A stretch of 64,000 nt of DNA from Dyadobacter sp. LHD-138 (GTDB lineage Bacteria > Bacteroidota > Bacteroidia > Cytophagales > Spirosomataceae), in contig NZ_JAVFVU010000026.1 in NCBI RefSeq assembly GCF_030929615.1, positions 1 through 64,000 of the forward strand, in the 5' to 3' direction. Shown one piece after another: positions 36,514-44,031 of the stretch (position 1 is the stretch's first letter; the number at the start of each line of letters is the position of its first letter). A program made the position numbers and the translations under genes. The notes under the pieces were generated by a model. The model saw nothing but the letters and a program-made list of their open reading frames with translations, was not told the origin of the DNA and ran no database searches.

Positions 36514-37914
36514 ATGCGAATTCAGTTTTTTGGTGCCGCGCGCACCGTTACAGGCAGCAAGCATTTGATTACCACTGAAAAAGGAACTAAGATTCTACTA
36601 GACTGTGGTTTGTTCCAGGGTATCCAAACCGATGAATTTAATCAGGACTTTGGTTTTAAACCCGCTCAGGTAAATTATCTGGTACTTTCTCACGCTCATA
36701 TTGATCACTCAGGGTTAATCCCCCGACTCGTAAAAAAGGGTTTTGCCGGCCCCATTTATTGTACCGCCGCCACAGCAGATCTTTGCCGTATTATGCTGCT
36801 GGACAGTGCGCATATTCAGGAAAAAGATCTGGAAAGGATCAATCGCCGCCGTCAGAGACAGGGAAGACCTTTATTGGAAGAATTATATGACGGCGAGGAC
36901 GCTGAAAAAGCGCTCACCCTGCTGCATCCGGTGCAATATGGCCAGACTTTTTATCTGGGCCCGGACAATGAGGTGTCTGTTTTCTTTACCGATGCAGCAC
37001 ACATTCTGGGCAGCGCCGCCGTGCATTTAAGCATTCCCGATCAGGGAACTTTTAAACAGCTCACATTCACTGGCGACATTGGCCGGCCGGAAGACAATAT
37101 CCTGAGAAAACCGGATACTTTTCCGCAGGCAGATATTATTATTTGTGAGTCGACCTACGGCGACAGGCTCCATCAAAAGGAGGTTGATATGCAGGAACAT
37201 TTGCTCCGGGTGGTGGAGGAAACCTGTGTAAAACGCAGAGGAAAGGTCATTATCCCCGCATTTGCCGTTGACCGTACCCAGGAGTTAATCTATGCGCTCG
37301 ACAAGCTTTCCAGCTCCGGAAAACTCCCGCGTATCGATGTTTACATTGACAGTCCGCTGGCGATTCGTGCCACGAAGATCATGAAGGAACATGAGGAATG
37401 TTTTAATCCTGCGATTCTCGACTACATCGAAAAAGACGGTGATGCCTTTGCATTTCCCAACCTTCACTACATTTCAGATGTAACGGAATCCATCGCCCTG
37501 AACGATAAAAAAGGCCCTTGCATCATCATTTCGGCATCGGGTATGGCGGAGGCCGGACGTATTAAACATCATATCAAAAACAATATAGGAGACCCTAATT
37601 CAACCATTTTGCTGGTTGGCTACGCTTCACCGAACACACTCGCCGGCGCCCTGAAACGCGGCGATACAGAAGTGCATATTTTTGGGGAAACCTTCGCGGT
37701 GAGAAGCAGGATCGAGGTTATGGATTCATTTTCCGCCCATGGTGACTACAACGAAATGATCCAGTTTTTATCCTGCCAGAATCCTGCGCATGTCAAAAAG
37801 CTATTCCTGGTGCATGGCGAGTATGAGACGCAGGTTGCGTTTAAAATTAAACTTGAAAAAGCGGGTTATAAAAATATCCACATCCCGTCTTTGTACGAAA
37901 GCGTCGAAGTATAA
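36514..37914 (+). CDS. Beta-CASP metallo-beta-lactamase fold RNA/DNA-processing enzyme
   Basis: A 466-residue metallohydrolase. The zinc motif LSHAHIDHSG carries H60, H62, D64 and H65; further ligands are in DAAHILGSA and FTGDIGRPED. The beta-CASP cap includes YIDSPLAIRATKIM, ISASGMAEAGRI and the final FSAHGDYNEM and LVHGEYETQ motifs. This is the YSH1/CPSF73-like bacterial family, known or predicted to cut or trim RNA. There are no KH domains. The exact substrate is not known. A hairpin terminator follows. Confidence 0.92.
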   Translation: MRIQFFGAARTVTGSKHLITTEKGTKILLDCGLFQGIQTDEFNQDFGFKPAQVNYLVLSHAHIDHSGLIPRLVKKGFAGPIYCTAATADLCRIMLLDSAHIQEKDLERINRRRQRQGRPLLEELYDGEDAEKALTLLHPVQYGQTFYLGPDNEVSVFFTDAAHILGSAAVHLSIPDQGTFKQLTFTGDIGRPEDNILRKPDTFPQADIIICESTYGDRLHQKEVDMQEHLLRVVEETCVKRRGKVIIPAFAVDRTQELIYALDKLSSSGKLPRIDVYIDSPLAIRATKIMKEHEECFNPAILDYIEKDGDAFAFPNLHYISDVTESIALNDKKGPCIIISASGMAEAGRIKHHIKNNIGDPNSTILLVGYASPNTLAGALKRGDTEVHIFGETFAVRSRIEVMDSFSAHGDYNEMIQFLSCQNPAHVKKLFLVHGEYETQVAFKIKLEKAGYKNIHIPSLYESVEV

Positions 37915-37931
37915 GCACATCATAAAACAAG

Positions 37932-37966
37932 AAAAGGGAGCTCCATCGCATGAAGCTCCCTTTTTA
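37932..37966 (+). terminator. Terminator of the beta-CASP gene
   Basis: AAAAGGGAGCT pairs with AGCTCCCTTTTT around an 11-nt loop, 18 bp after the stop. Confidence 0.85.
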
Positions 37967-37988
37967 CCTTTACAGGATCCCCTGGTTT

Positions 37989-38183
37989 TTAGCTTGGTGT
38001 TTTATTCAGCCTTACTATTTTACTTCTGAGCATCATCGTTTGTCTGTCAGCCGGTGATTTGTCTATCCATTCCAAAATAAAAAAAGGAACCGAAAGAATC
38101 GCCGTGAGTATCAGCGCCAACAACATCACAAAGGCAAACCATACCTTTGCAAGGAAATATATTATCTTATTGATGTATGTCAT
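37989..38183 (-). CDS. Small membrane protein, 64 aa, unknown
   Basis: A short reading frame with a coherent membrane-protein composition: MTYINKIIYFLAKVWFAFVM and LLALILTAILSVPFFILEWI give one or two hydrophobic helices, followed by a basic soluble tail ending RLNKTPS. It lies between the terminator of the beta-CASP gene and hemJ, on the same strand as hemJ. The opposite-strand frame through this region reads into hemJ and is not protein-like. A weak AAGGG precedes the ATG. It is not a family I recognise, and small size makes this call tentative. Confidence 0.5.
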   Translation of the reverse strand: MTYINKIIYFLAKVWFAFVMLLALILTAILSVPFFILEWIDKSPADRQTMMLRSKIVRLNKTPS

Positions 38184-38306
38184 GACCCTTGAGTTTGATG
38201 ATAAAAACATTAAAGAATTAAAAGAACTGTACCAAGCAGAAAGGTGCCATATTTTTCTAAATCATTTATTGTCAATCTTAACCCAACATCATAACGAAAA
38301 GAGAAC

Positions 38307-38846
38307 CTACTTATTATTTTCCCGGATCCGCTTAACAATCTTCACCGCCGACATGATGATAACGGCAAAAGTGATCAGCCCCAGTACACCCCAGAGCCAG
38401 TCCACGGAGTTTTTCAGTACAACCAGAAATACAATGGAAAAAAGGAAAATGGTAGCCACTTCATTCCACAACCTGAGCTGGACAGATGAGAAACGGAAAT
38501 GCCCTTTTTGCATTTCCAGAATTAACTTTCGGGTAAAAAAATGATAGCCGATAAGCCCCAGCACAAATGTCAGCTTCATATGCATCCATCCCTGGCTGAG
38601 CCAACCCGGTGTTAAGTAGATCATCGTGCCGCCGGTAATCAACGTCAGCCACATGGCCGGAACCATAATGGCATTCCAGAGAAGTTTCTCCATTTTAACA
38701 AATTCTGCACTCAGGATTTCTTTGGCAGCTTCCAGTTTACCCTGGGCCTCGGTGTGGTATACGAGCAGTCTGGGCATGTAAAAAAGCCCCGCAAACCAGC
38801 TTACAACGAAAATGATATGGAGCGCTTTAAAGTGTAAATAGGTCAT
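38307..38846 (-). CDS. hemJ: Protoporphyrinogen oxidase HemJ
   Basis: A 179-residue membrane protein of the UPF0093/HemJ family, which oxidises protoporphyrinogen IX to protoporphyrin IX in heme synthesis. The start YLHFKALHIIFVVSWFAGLF contains the conserved H10, and the WMHMKLTFVLGLIGYHF block holds K91, which matches the conserved lysine. There are four or five membrane helices in total. The length is slightly above the E. coli-type absence and typical for the family. No other heme genes are near. A 19-bp palindrome lies about 30 bp upstream of the start. Confidence 0.88.
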   Translation of the reverse strand: MTYLHFKALHIIFVVSWFAGLFYMPRLLVYHTEAQGKLEAAKEILSAEFVKMEKLLWNAIMVPAMWLTLITGGTMIYLTPGWLSQGWMHMKLTFVLGLIGYHFFTRKLILEMQKGHFRFSSVQLRLWNEVATIFLFSIVFLVVLKNSVDWLWGVLGLITFAVIIMSAVKIVKRIRENNK

Positions 38847-38877
38847 TACGAATGAGTAATATAAATTAGCAAAAATC

Positions 38878-38896
38878 TTGTACGGAAACGGTACAA
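38878..38896 (-). promoter_or_regulatory. 19-bp palindrome upstream of hemJ
   Basis: TTGTAC and GTACAA flank a 7-bp centre, 31 bp before the hemJ start in the otherwise featureless 299-bp gap between hemJ and divergent msrA. It could be an operator for either gene. Only one copy was noticed. Confidence 0.35.
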
Positions 38897-39145
38897 CGAA
38901 CGTTTACGTCACGGACATCTTATGACAACAGGCATGCAGAAACGCAGGCTTCCGATAGCTAACATGATTTATGCAAAGAATGATCCGTACCTGATGTTTT
39001 CATCGTATATTTATTGACAGATACATGCCGTTTCCGACCATTTCTGGCTTGTTTTTATCAATAAAAATGTAAAGTCACCGTGTAAACTTTCTGTCGAAAA
39101 TAACTGTTAAGCGAACACAGGTTTAAAATTAACCATATACTTTCG

Positions 39146-39820
39146 ATGAAACCAATCATCCCGATTTTCACGTTCGTATTATTGTGCTGCATGGTTGTTA
39201 TATCTTGCGCGCAATCGGATAAAAAACAAAAGAAAAAAATGAATAATGAAACCTCTGTATCGACTCCAACCGATACCGCCAACACGCAAATTGCTACATT
39301 CGGAACAGGGTGTTTCTGGTGTTCGGAAGCTTTATTCGAAACGCTGGAAGGTGTTAAAGATGTAGTGTCCGGTTATTCCGGAGGACACGTTGCAAAACCC
39401 ACCTACAAAGAAGTTTGTGAGGGCACGACGGGCCACGCAGAATGCATACAAATTACGTACGACCCGAAAAAAATTACTTACACAGCCCTCCTGGAAGCCT
39501 TTTTCCGGGGACATGATCCTACAACCCTGAACCGTCAGGGAAACGACATCGGCACCCAGTATCGCTCCGTGATTTTTTATCATAACGATGAGCAAAAAAA
39601 ACTGGCTGAAGAAGCAAAAAAGGAACTGGACAAATCCGGCGCTTACGCAAAACCTATTGTAACTGAAATTACAAAGGAAGAAAAGTTTTACGCAGCCGAG
39701 GATTACCATCAGGACTACTTTGCTAAAAACCCGGATCAAGGATACTGTGCATTTGTAATAGCACCTAAGCTTGACAAATTCCGTAAGGTTTTTCATGACA
39801 AGCTCAAAAAGAATATTTAA
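39146..39820 (+). CDS. msrA: Peptide-methionine (S)-S-oxide reductase, lipoprotein form
   Basis: Repairs methionine-S-sulfoxide. The 224-residue product begins with a lipoprotein signal (VVISC, C21) and a Lys-rich linker, so the enzyme is tethered outside the cytoplasm. The active-site motif is GTGCFWCSEALFE with nucleophile C56 and C59 nearby. VKDVVSGYSGGHV, EVCEGTTGHAE and YRSVIFYHNDEQ are typical MsrA blocks. A late Cys in GYCAFVIAPK may act as a resolving residue. No msrB is fused or adjacent. Extracytoplasmic MsrA is plausible for envelope protein repair. Confidence 0.93.
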   Translation: MKPIIPIFTFVLLCCMVVISCAQSDKKQKKKMNNETSVSTPTDTANTQIATFGTGCFWCSEALFETLEGVKDVVSGYSGGHVAKPTYKEVCEGTTGHAECIQITYDPKKITYTALLEAFFRGHDPTTLNRQGNDIGTQYRSVIFYHNDEQKKLAEEAKKELDKSGAYAKPIVTEITKEEKFYAAEDYHQDYFAKNPDQGYCAFVIAPKLDKFRKVFHDKLKKNI

Positions 39821-39963
39821 CGATGAAAAGCCGGAAGCAAGCATAAAAGACCTTTCATCATTGTAAATTTCCGTATAATAAGTATCAATGGCACAAGTTT
39901 TGAAGCAAAAAAATAATCGCTTTAATTTGTGTCATCATTATTTTACTTAATCATTCTATCAAA

Positions 39964-40497
39964 ATGAAAAACATTCTATCAACGCTAATCGTTATTGCCG
40001 TTTTGGGTATGACTTCTCAGTCAGTGCTTGCACAACAATTTGAAAAAGGAGATAAACTATTAAATGCAGGGATCAACCTGGGTGGTACTTATGGCGGAGG
40101 CGGTGTTGGTGTCGGAGCATCTTATGAGGTAGGTATTCACGACTTCATCAGTATAGGTGGACAAGCTGACTTTACTACCTGGAACTACGGCTATGTAGGT
40201 TATAAGTGGAGATACAATTTCTTCACGATTGCTGCAAGAGGATCATACCATTTTGGAAAACACTTCCTTACAATGGACAATCTTGACCTTTATGCAGGAC
40301 CTGCTTTGGGTTATCGCGTTTCTTCATTCAGCGATCCTGATGGTTTTTCCGGGGCGTATAATGACGGTTACGGAAGCGGTGTTTTCTTTGGTGCTTTCGC
40401 TGGTGCACGTTACTACTTCAAGCCTAAAATGGGTGTTTTTGCAGAAGTTGGTTACAATGCTTCTCCGTTCAAAGCTGGAATCACTTTCAAATTCTAA
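39964..40497 (+). CDS. Small outer-membrane beta-barrel protein, 177 aa
   Basis: A signal peptide (LSTLIVIAVLGMTSQSVLA) is cleaved before QQFEKG. The mature 155 or so residues are Gly and aromatic rich with alternating strands, for example INLGGTYGGGGVGVGASYEV and FFGAFAGARYYFKPKMGVFA, and end KAGITFKF with a terminal phenylalanine. This fits an eight-stranded OmpW/OmpX-like or Bacteroidota porin-family barrel. The ligand is unknown. It is monocistronic with its own terminator. Confidence 0.83.
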   Translation: MKNILSTLIVIAVLGMTSQSVLAQQFEKGDKLLNAGINLGGTYGGGGVGVGASYEVGIHDFISIGGQADFTTWNYGYVGYKWRYNFFTIAARGSYHFGKHFLTMDNLDLYAGPALGYRVSSFSDPDGFSGAYNDGYGSGVFFGAFAGARYYFKPKMGVFAEVGYNASPFKAGITFKF

Positions 40498-40513
40498 GAT
40501 ATTACACTTCATT

Positions 40514-40551
40514 AAAAAAGCGGTGCAAGCGTTTTCTTGCACCGCTTTTTT
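40514..40551. terminator. Bidirectional terminator after the barrel gene
   Basis: AAAAAAGCGGTGCAAG pairs perfectly with CTTGCACCGCTTTTTT around a 6-nt loop, between convergent genes. Confidence 0.92.
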
Positions 40552-40567
40552 AATGATTTATGGGCTA

Positions 40568-41338
40568 CTAAAATGCAATTTTCAGCGACAAATATCCTGT
40601 ATTTGTCTGTTGGTTAAACCCGGGACTCAACCGCAACGATAACGGCTGATTTCTTCTACGAAGTTCATTCTGCACTGCTATGGCCTTTTTGGTATAGCTC
40701 CTGTTTTTAACGAAACCGATGATTGTCAGGGGAATTCCTCCACCCAAACCTGCTGTCACAAGTAATGCTCCAGCCACCGCGTCGTCATTCGATACATAGG
40801 TTCCTGTACCTGTGTTGTAATAGCTTTCTGCGCTCGAAAGAATGGCAGCGCCCACCACAGTAAACAACAAACCGGCAGAGGCGCCTATAAAACCCAGTTT
40901 TCTATAAGATCTGGCTTTTCTAACATACAGGTTGTAATTCGACCGGAGCTGCTCAGGATCACGGCCAGAAAGCCTGCCTCCCGCGCTATTGTACGTCTTT
41001 GGCTGCTCTTGCTTATAAATAACAGGCGGCGGAACACTGCCCGGAGCAAAGTACTCATCCGTCGGTTTATCAAACTTTTCCACTTCACCGTTTCCGTATA
41101 AAATGGAGGAGATGTCTGTTTTGTTTACCGTAAAAACCGGTCCGTCCGGGTCGCTTACTTTTTTATACCGGATCGTATTCGCATCAATTTCCGTGATAAC
41201 CACTTCTATTTTTTCATTATCCTTTCTCACAATCACATCATTCTTCCGAACCGTTTGCGCTGTTAATGAGCCTGTTAATGTTACAAAAAAGAAACAAAAC
41301 AGAAAGAGTATCCTGGATGCGAATAAAACTGATCTCAT
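40568..41338 (-). CDS. Exported/membrane protein, 256 aa, unknown
   Basis: A signal peptide (ILFLFCFFFVTLTGSLTAQ) precedes a short domain with DVIVRKDNEKIEVVITEIDA and YKKVSDPDGPVFTVNKTDIS, a pattern repeated in many Bacteroidota proteins of unknown role. Two hydrophobic segments follow (LGFIGASAGLLFTVVGAAIL near residue 147 and AGALLVTAGLGGGIPLTIIG near 188). The tail LSPGFNQQTNTGYLSLKIAF ends in Phe. The overall arrangement suggests an envelope protein. No catalytic motif is seen. Confidence 0.78.
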   Translation of the reverse strand: MRSVLFASRILFLFCFFFVTLTGSLTAQTVRKNDVIVRKDNEKIEVVITEIDANTIRYKKVSDPDGPVFTVNKTDISSILYGNGEVEKFDKPTDEYFAPGSVPPPVIYKQEQPKTYNSAGGRLSGRDPEQLRSNYNLYVRKARSYRKLGFIGASAGLLFTVVGAAILSSAESYYNTGTGTYVSNDDAVAGALLVTAGLGGGIPLTIIGFVKNRSYTKKAIAVQNELRRRNQPLSLRLSPGFNQQTNTGYLSLKIAF

Positions 41339-41374
41339 AAAGAAGTGTGACTTAGATAAGAAATGGCTAATATT

Positions 41375-42097
41375 TTAAACGCCGAACTTGTTCAACTGCT
41401 TCACCAGTACTTCAAAATCCTTTGGATAAGGTGCTTCAATTTTCACCGGATCGCCGTTCATCAAAGCAAAAGAAAGAGAAAATGCGTGCAATGCTACCCG
41501 TTGGATAAGTGGCTGCTCTTCCGTTTCCTTTTTAAGATTAAACTTGCGCTTCAGGCTCGAAAGGAAAATCGGCTCACCGCCATACTGCGGGTCACAAACA
41601 ATAGGCGCTTTAAGGCAGGAAAGGTGAATACGAATCTGGTGCATGCGCCCGGTAATGGGGATACATTCCACAAGTGTGTAACCGCGATACACTTTTAAGG
41701 TATTAAAAATGGTTTCGGCCACCTTTCCCTCGGCCCGGTCAATTTTTACCGCCGTCCCGTTTTTCAATGCCAAAATGGGTAAATAAACAGAAATACTGTC
41801 AAGGTCATGGATACCGTTTGTTACAGCGTGATACCGTTTGGTAACTTGTCTGTGTTCAAACTGCATGGCCAAATGACGATAAGCCGCCGGATTTTTCGCA
41901 AAAGCCAATACGCCCGAAGTCTCTTTATCCAGCCTGTGCGCGGCTTGTAACTCCGGATTATATGCTTTTGCAAGGCGTAAAACACTGCCTCCACGGTCGG
42001 CAGTACGTTCATCCAGCGTCGCCAGATGCGGTGGTTTATTAACGAGCAGAAAGTCCTCGTCTTCAAATAAAATTAAGTCTGCGAAATTGATTTTCAT
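41375..42097 (-). CDS. RluA family pseudouridine synthase
   Basis: A 240-residue RNA pseudouridine synthase. The catalytic block AAHRLDKETSGVLAFAK has D57, and PITGRMHQIRIHLSCLKAPI is the second family motif. There is no S4 domain at the N-terminus, so it resembles the short RluA/TruC-like group. The target uridine in rRNA or tRNA cannot be assigned from sequence. A second, related enzyme occurs near 59.6 kb in this window. Confidence 0.9.
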   Translation of the reverse strand: MKINFADLILFEDEDFLLVNKPPHLATLDERTADRGGSVLRLAKAYNPELQAAHRLDKETSGVLAFAKNPAAYRHLAMQFEHRQVTKRYHAVTNGIHDLDSISVYLPILALKNGTAVKIDRAEGKVAETIFNTLKVYRGYTLVECIPITGRMHQIRIHLSCLKAPIVCDPQYGGEPIFLSSLKRKFNLKKETEEQPLIQRVALHAFSLSFALMNGDPVKIEAPYPKDFEVLVKQLNKFGV

Positions 42098-42112
42098 AAA
42101 GGTATTAACTAA

Positions 42113-42160
42113 AAATAATCCGAATAAATTACAACGACGCAGTAATTCATTCGGATTTTA
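42113..42160 (-). terminator. Terminator of the toxin-antitoxin operon
   Basis: AATCCGAAT...ATTAC and GTAAT...ATTCGGATT form a stem with a small internal loop. On the minus strand it is followed by ATTTTT. It lies downstream of the toxin gene and just before the RluA gene start. Confidence 0.7.
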
Positions 42161-42214
42161 CTTTGATTCTTGTACTGTTCGTCTAATAAATTCTTTGAAA
42201 TCAGATAGCGCTTA

Positions 42215-42475
42215 CTATCTTTTTCTATATACTTCTTTCCTGTCTGCGACTTTAATTATATTGACAATCAGCTTAAAATCTTCAATTTGGTATATTACCC
42301 TGTAATTGCCAACCCTGACTCGATACGAATTAGATTCGCTTTCCAGTTTTTTAACGCCTCTTGGTCTCGGTTCAATAGCCAGTTCATCAATTTTTGAAAT
42401 TATTTTAAGCCTGGATACTTTGGGAACTTCCTCCAATTCTTTCAGTGCTGACCTCACGATAATAATTTTATACAT
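42215..42475 (-). CDS. RelE/ParE-type toxin
   Basis: An 86-residue toxin of the RelE/ParE superfamily. It has the family layout: YKIIIVRSALKELEEVP at the start, a helical hairpin, then the PRPRGVKKLESESNSYRVRV block and NYRVIYQIED, with IIKVADRKEVYRKR at the end. The conserved C-terminal Arg and Tyr support RNA cleavage by RelE homologues, while ParE homologues act on gyrase; the choice cannot be made here. It is 4 bp after its antitoxin, as in a typical pair, and both are complete. Confidence 0.9.
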   Translation of the reverse strand: MYKIIIVRSALKELEEVPKVSRLKIISKIDELAIEPRPRGVKKLESESNSYRVRVGNYRVIYQIEDFKLIVNIIKVADRKEVYRKR

Positions 42476-42479
42476 ATTA

Positions 42480-42677
42480 TCAGTCCTTCTCCATCAACCC
42501 TGCTTTAACTTCACTCCAGTCAAATGATGGCTCACCTCTCCTCAATTCAACGGCGATTTCATCTTCAATTTCTTCAAGAATTTCAGTTAAGCTATCGCGG
42601 TCTTTGAGCAAGGTAAAGTCAATTACCACTGCCTTCTTATGGCCCGCATCATCTGTTAAATAGCTGATTCCTTCCAT
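42480..42677 (-). CDS. Antitoxin of the RelE/ParE-type pair
   Basis: A 65-residue protein preceding the toxin by 4 bp. It begins EGISYLTDDAGHKKAVVIDF, a small strand-helix-strand start found in antitoxins that partner such toxins, and ends with a helical acidic segment SFDWSEVKAGLMEKD that likely binds the toxin. No ribbon-helix-helix or helix-turn-helix motif is obvious, so autoregulation is uncertain. The role is inferred mainly from position and composition. Confidence 0.82.
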   Translation of the reverse strand: MEGISYLTDDAGHKKAVVIDFTLLKDRDSLTEILEEIEDEIAVELRRGEPSFDWSEVKAGLMEKD

Positions 42678-42716
42678 CTTAATTCCTTTCTTTTTCCGAA
42701 AGTTAATAAAATTATA

Positions 42717-43445
42717 TCAAATGACATTTACCCCTTGCACCAAATGCCCAACCTTCGTAGGATTCGGATTGATCGTATCGGACTCCACCAAACCGTCGCG
42801 TAACCGCACGATACGGTGTGCATAATGCGCGATATCCTCTTCGTGCGTTACCATCACAATCGTATTGCCTTTGCTGTACAACTGATCAAAAAGATCCATA
42901 ATCTCGTATGAAGTTTTGGAATCCAAATTTCCCGTCGGCTCATCAGCAAGCAGAATACTTGGGTCGTTTACAAGCGCACGCGCAATGGCTACACGTTGGC
43001 GCTGTCCCCCGGAAAGCTCGTTTGGCTTATGCCCGGCCCGGTTTTCCAGCCCCACATTTCGAAGCGACATCATCGCTTTTTCTGTACGATCTGCCTTATT
43101 TAAACCGGCATAAATTAATGGCAAAGCCACATTATCCAGCGAAGACATCCGGGGCAAAAGATTAAAAGTCTGGAACACAAAGCCGATCTCCTTGTTTCGG
43201 ATTTCAGCCAGCTCGCCCTCCGACATGTCGCTGACATCCTTGCTATTCAGGATATATTTGCCGGTGCTTGGCGTATCCAGACAGCCAATAATATTCATCA
43301 AAGTAGACTTCCCTGAACCTGAAGGGCCCATAAACGCCACATATTCACCTTTACTAACGGAAATGGTTACTGATTTTAGTGCCTCAATAATCTCGCTGCC
43401 CATTACATAACGCTTCGAGATATCGGCCATTTCAATGATTTTCAT
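42717..43445 (-). CDS. ABC transporter ATP-binding protein, LolD/MacB type
   Basis: A 242-residue ATPase with Walker A GPSGSGKST (40-48), Q-loop in GFVFQTFNLLPRMSSLDNV, signature LSGGQRQRVAIAR, Walker B ILLADEPTGNLD and the H-loop MVTHEED. The pattern places it in the LolD/MacB/FtsE group, which works with FtsX-type permeases in lipoprotein release, drug efflux or division. No permease gene is adjacent, so the partner is elsewhere. The ATG before KIIEMADISKRY is chosen, because the frame extends upstream without family similarity. Confidence 0.92.
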   Translation of the reverse strand: MKIIEMADISKRYVMGSEIIEALKSVTISVSKGEYVAFMGPSGSGKSTLMNIIGCLDTPSTGKYILNSKDVSDMSEGELAEIRNKEIGFVFQTFNLLPRMSSLDNVALPLIYAGLNKADRTEKAMMSLRNVGLENRAGHKPNELSGGQRQRVAIARALVNDPSILLADEPTGNLDSKTSYEIMDLFDQLYSKGNTIVMVTHEEDIAHYAHRIVRLRDGLVESDTINPNPTKVGHLVQGVNVI

Positions 43446-43482
43446 AATGAACAATTGTTGTTTGATAGGAAGTTTTCTATAA

Positions 43483-43935
43483 TCAGGATGCTGCCGCGAT
43501 TTTCCAGAAATAACCATAAATAAAAAGTCCTGTTAAGACGAGTGCCGGAGAAATATTTTCTGTTTCTATATCGCCCTCATTCTTCCAGCTGCTTGTTTTC
43601 ACATAGTGAACAAAATCTTCACCGTTTCCCAGCTTCCACTTCTTCCGCATCCACGAATCAAATCTCCAGACAAAGGTCTGGTTTTCGTAGGTTACCACGG
43701 CTGTGCTTTTCCAGGTGTTGAACGTGATGTGGCCCAGCTCTTTTGTACCATCTATGTTCAAAATCCGTGTCGTGCGCTTCCAGAACCCTTTGGTTTTGAA
43801 TCGCATCATATGACCGTTTAATTCACCATAGGCATCATCTTTCCAGAAACTGCGCTTCAATAATCCAGCGATCAGTTTTCCCCGAAATACCCGGATTTCC
43901 CGGCCATTCATTGATGATTTCCACTGTAATCTCAT
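43483..43935 (-). CDS. Hypothetical protein, 150 aa
   Basis: I do not recognise a named family with certainty. The product is rich in Trp, Lys and beta-strand, with repeated small strands such as GELNGHMMRFKTKGFWKRTT and ITFNTWKSTAVVTYENQTFV, and ends with a hydrophobic segment (ISPALVLTGLFIYGYFW). The strand order recalls scramblase-like or LURP-one-related (tubby-like) domains, which is a weak inference. It lies 37 bp upstream of the LolD-like ATPase gene on the same strand and may be co-transcribed with it. Confidence 0.7.
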   Translation of the reverse strand: MRLQWKSSMNGREIRVFRGKLIAGLLKRSFWKDDAYGELNGHMMRFKTKGFWKRTTRILNIDGTKELGHITFNTWKSTAVVTYENQTFVWRFDSWMRKKWKLGNGEDFVHYVKTSSWKNEGDIETENISPALVLTGLFIYGYFWKIAAAS

Positions 43936-44031
43936 AGGTTTTCCCGATTTTGAACAACGCTGATTGCAAAGCGTGTTAAAGTTACTTTACAAAATGGTCA
44001 GACAGCATCTTTCAAATGCTAAAATAAAAAA

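Noticed and set aside
38059..38544. 161-codon plus-strand frame near hemJ
   Set aside because: Most of it is the reverse of hemJ, which has clear family motifs.
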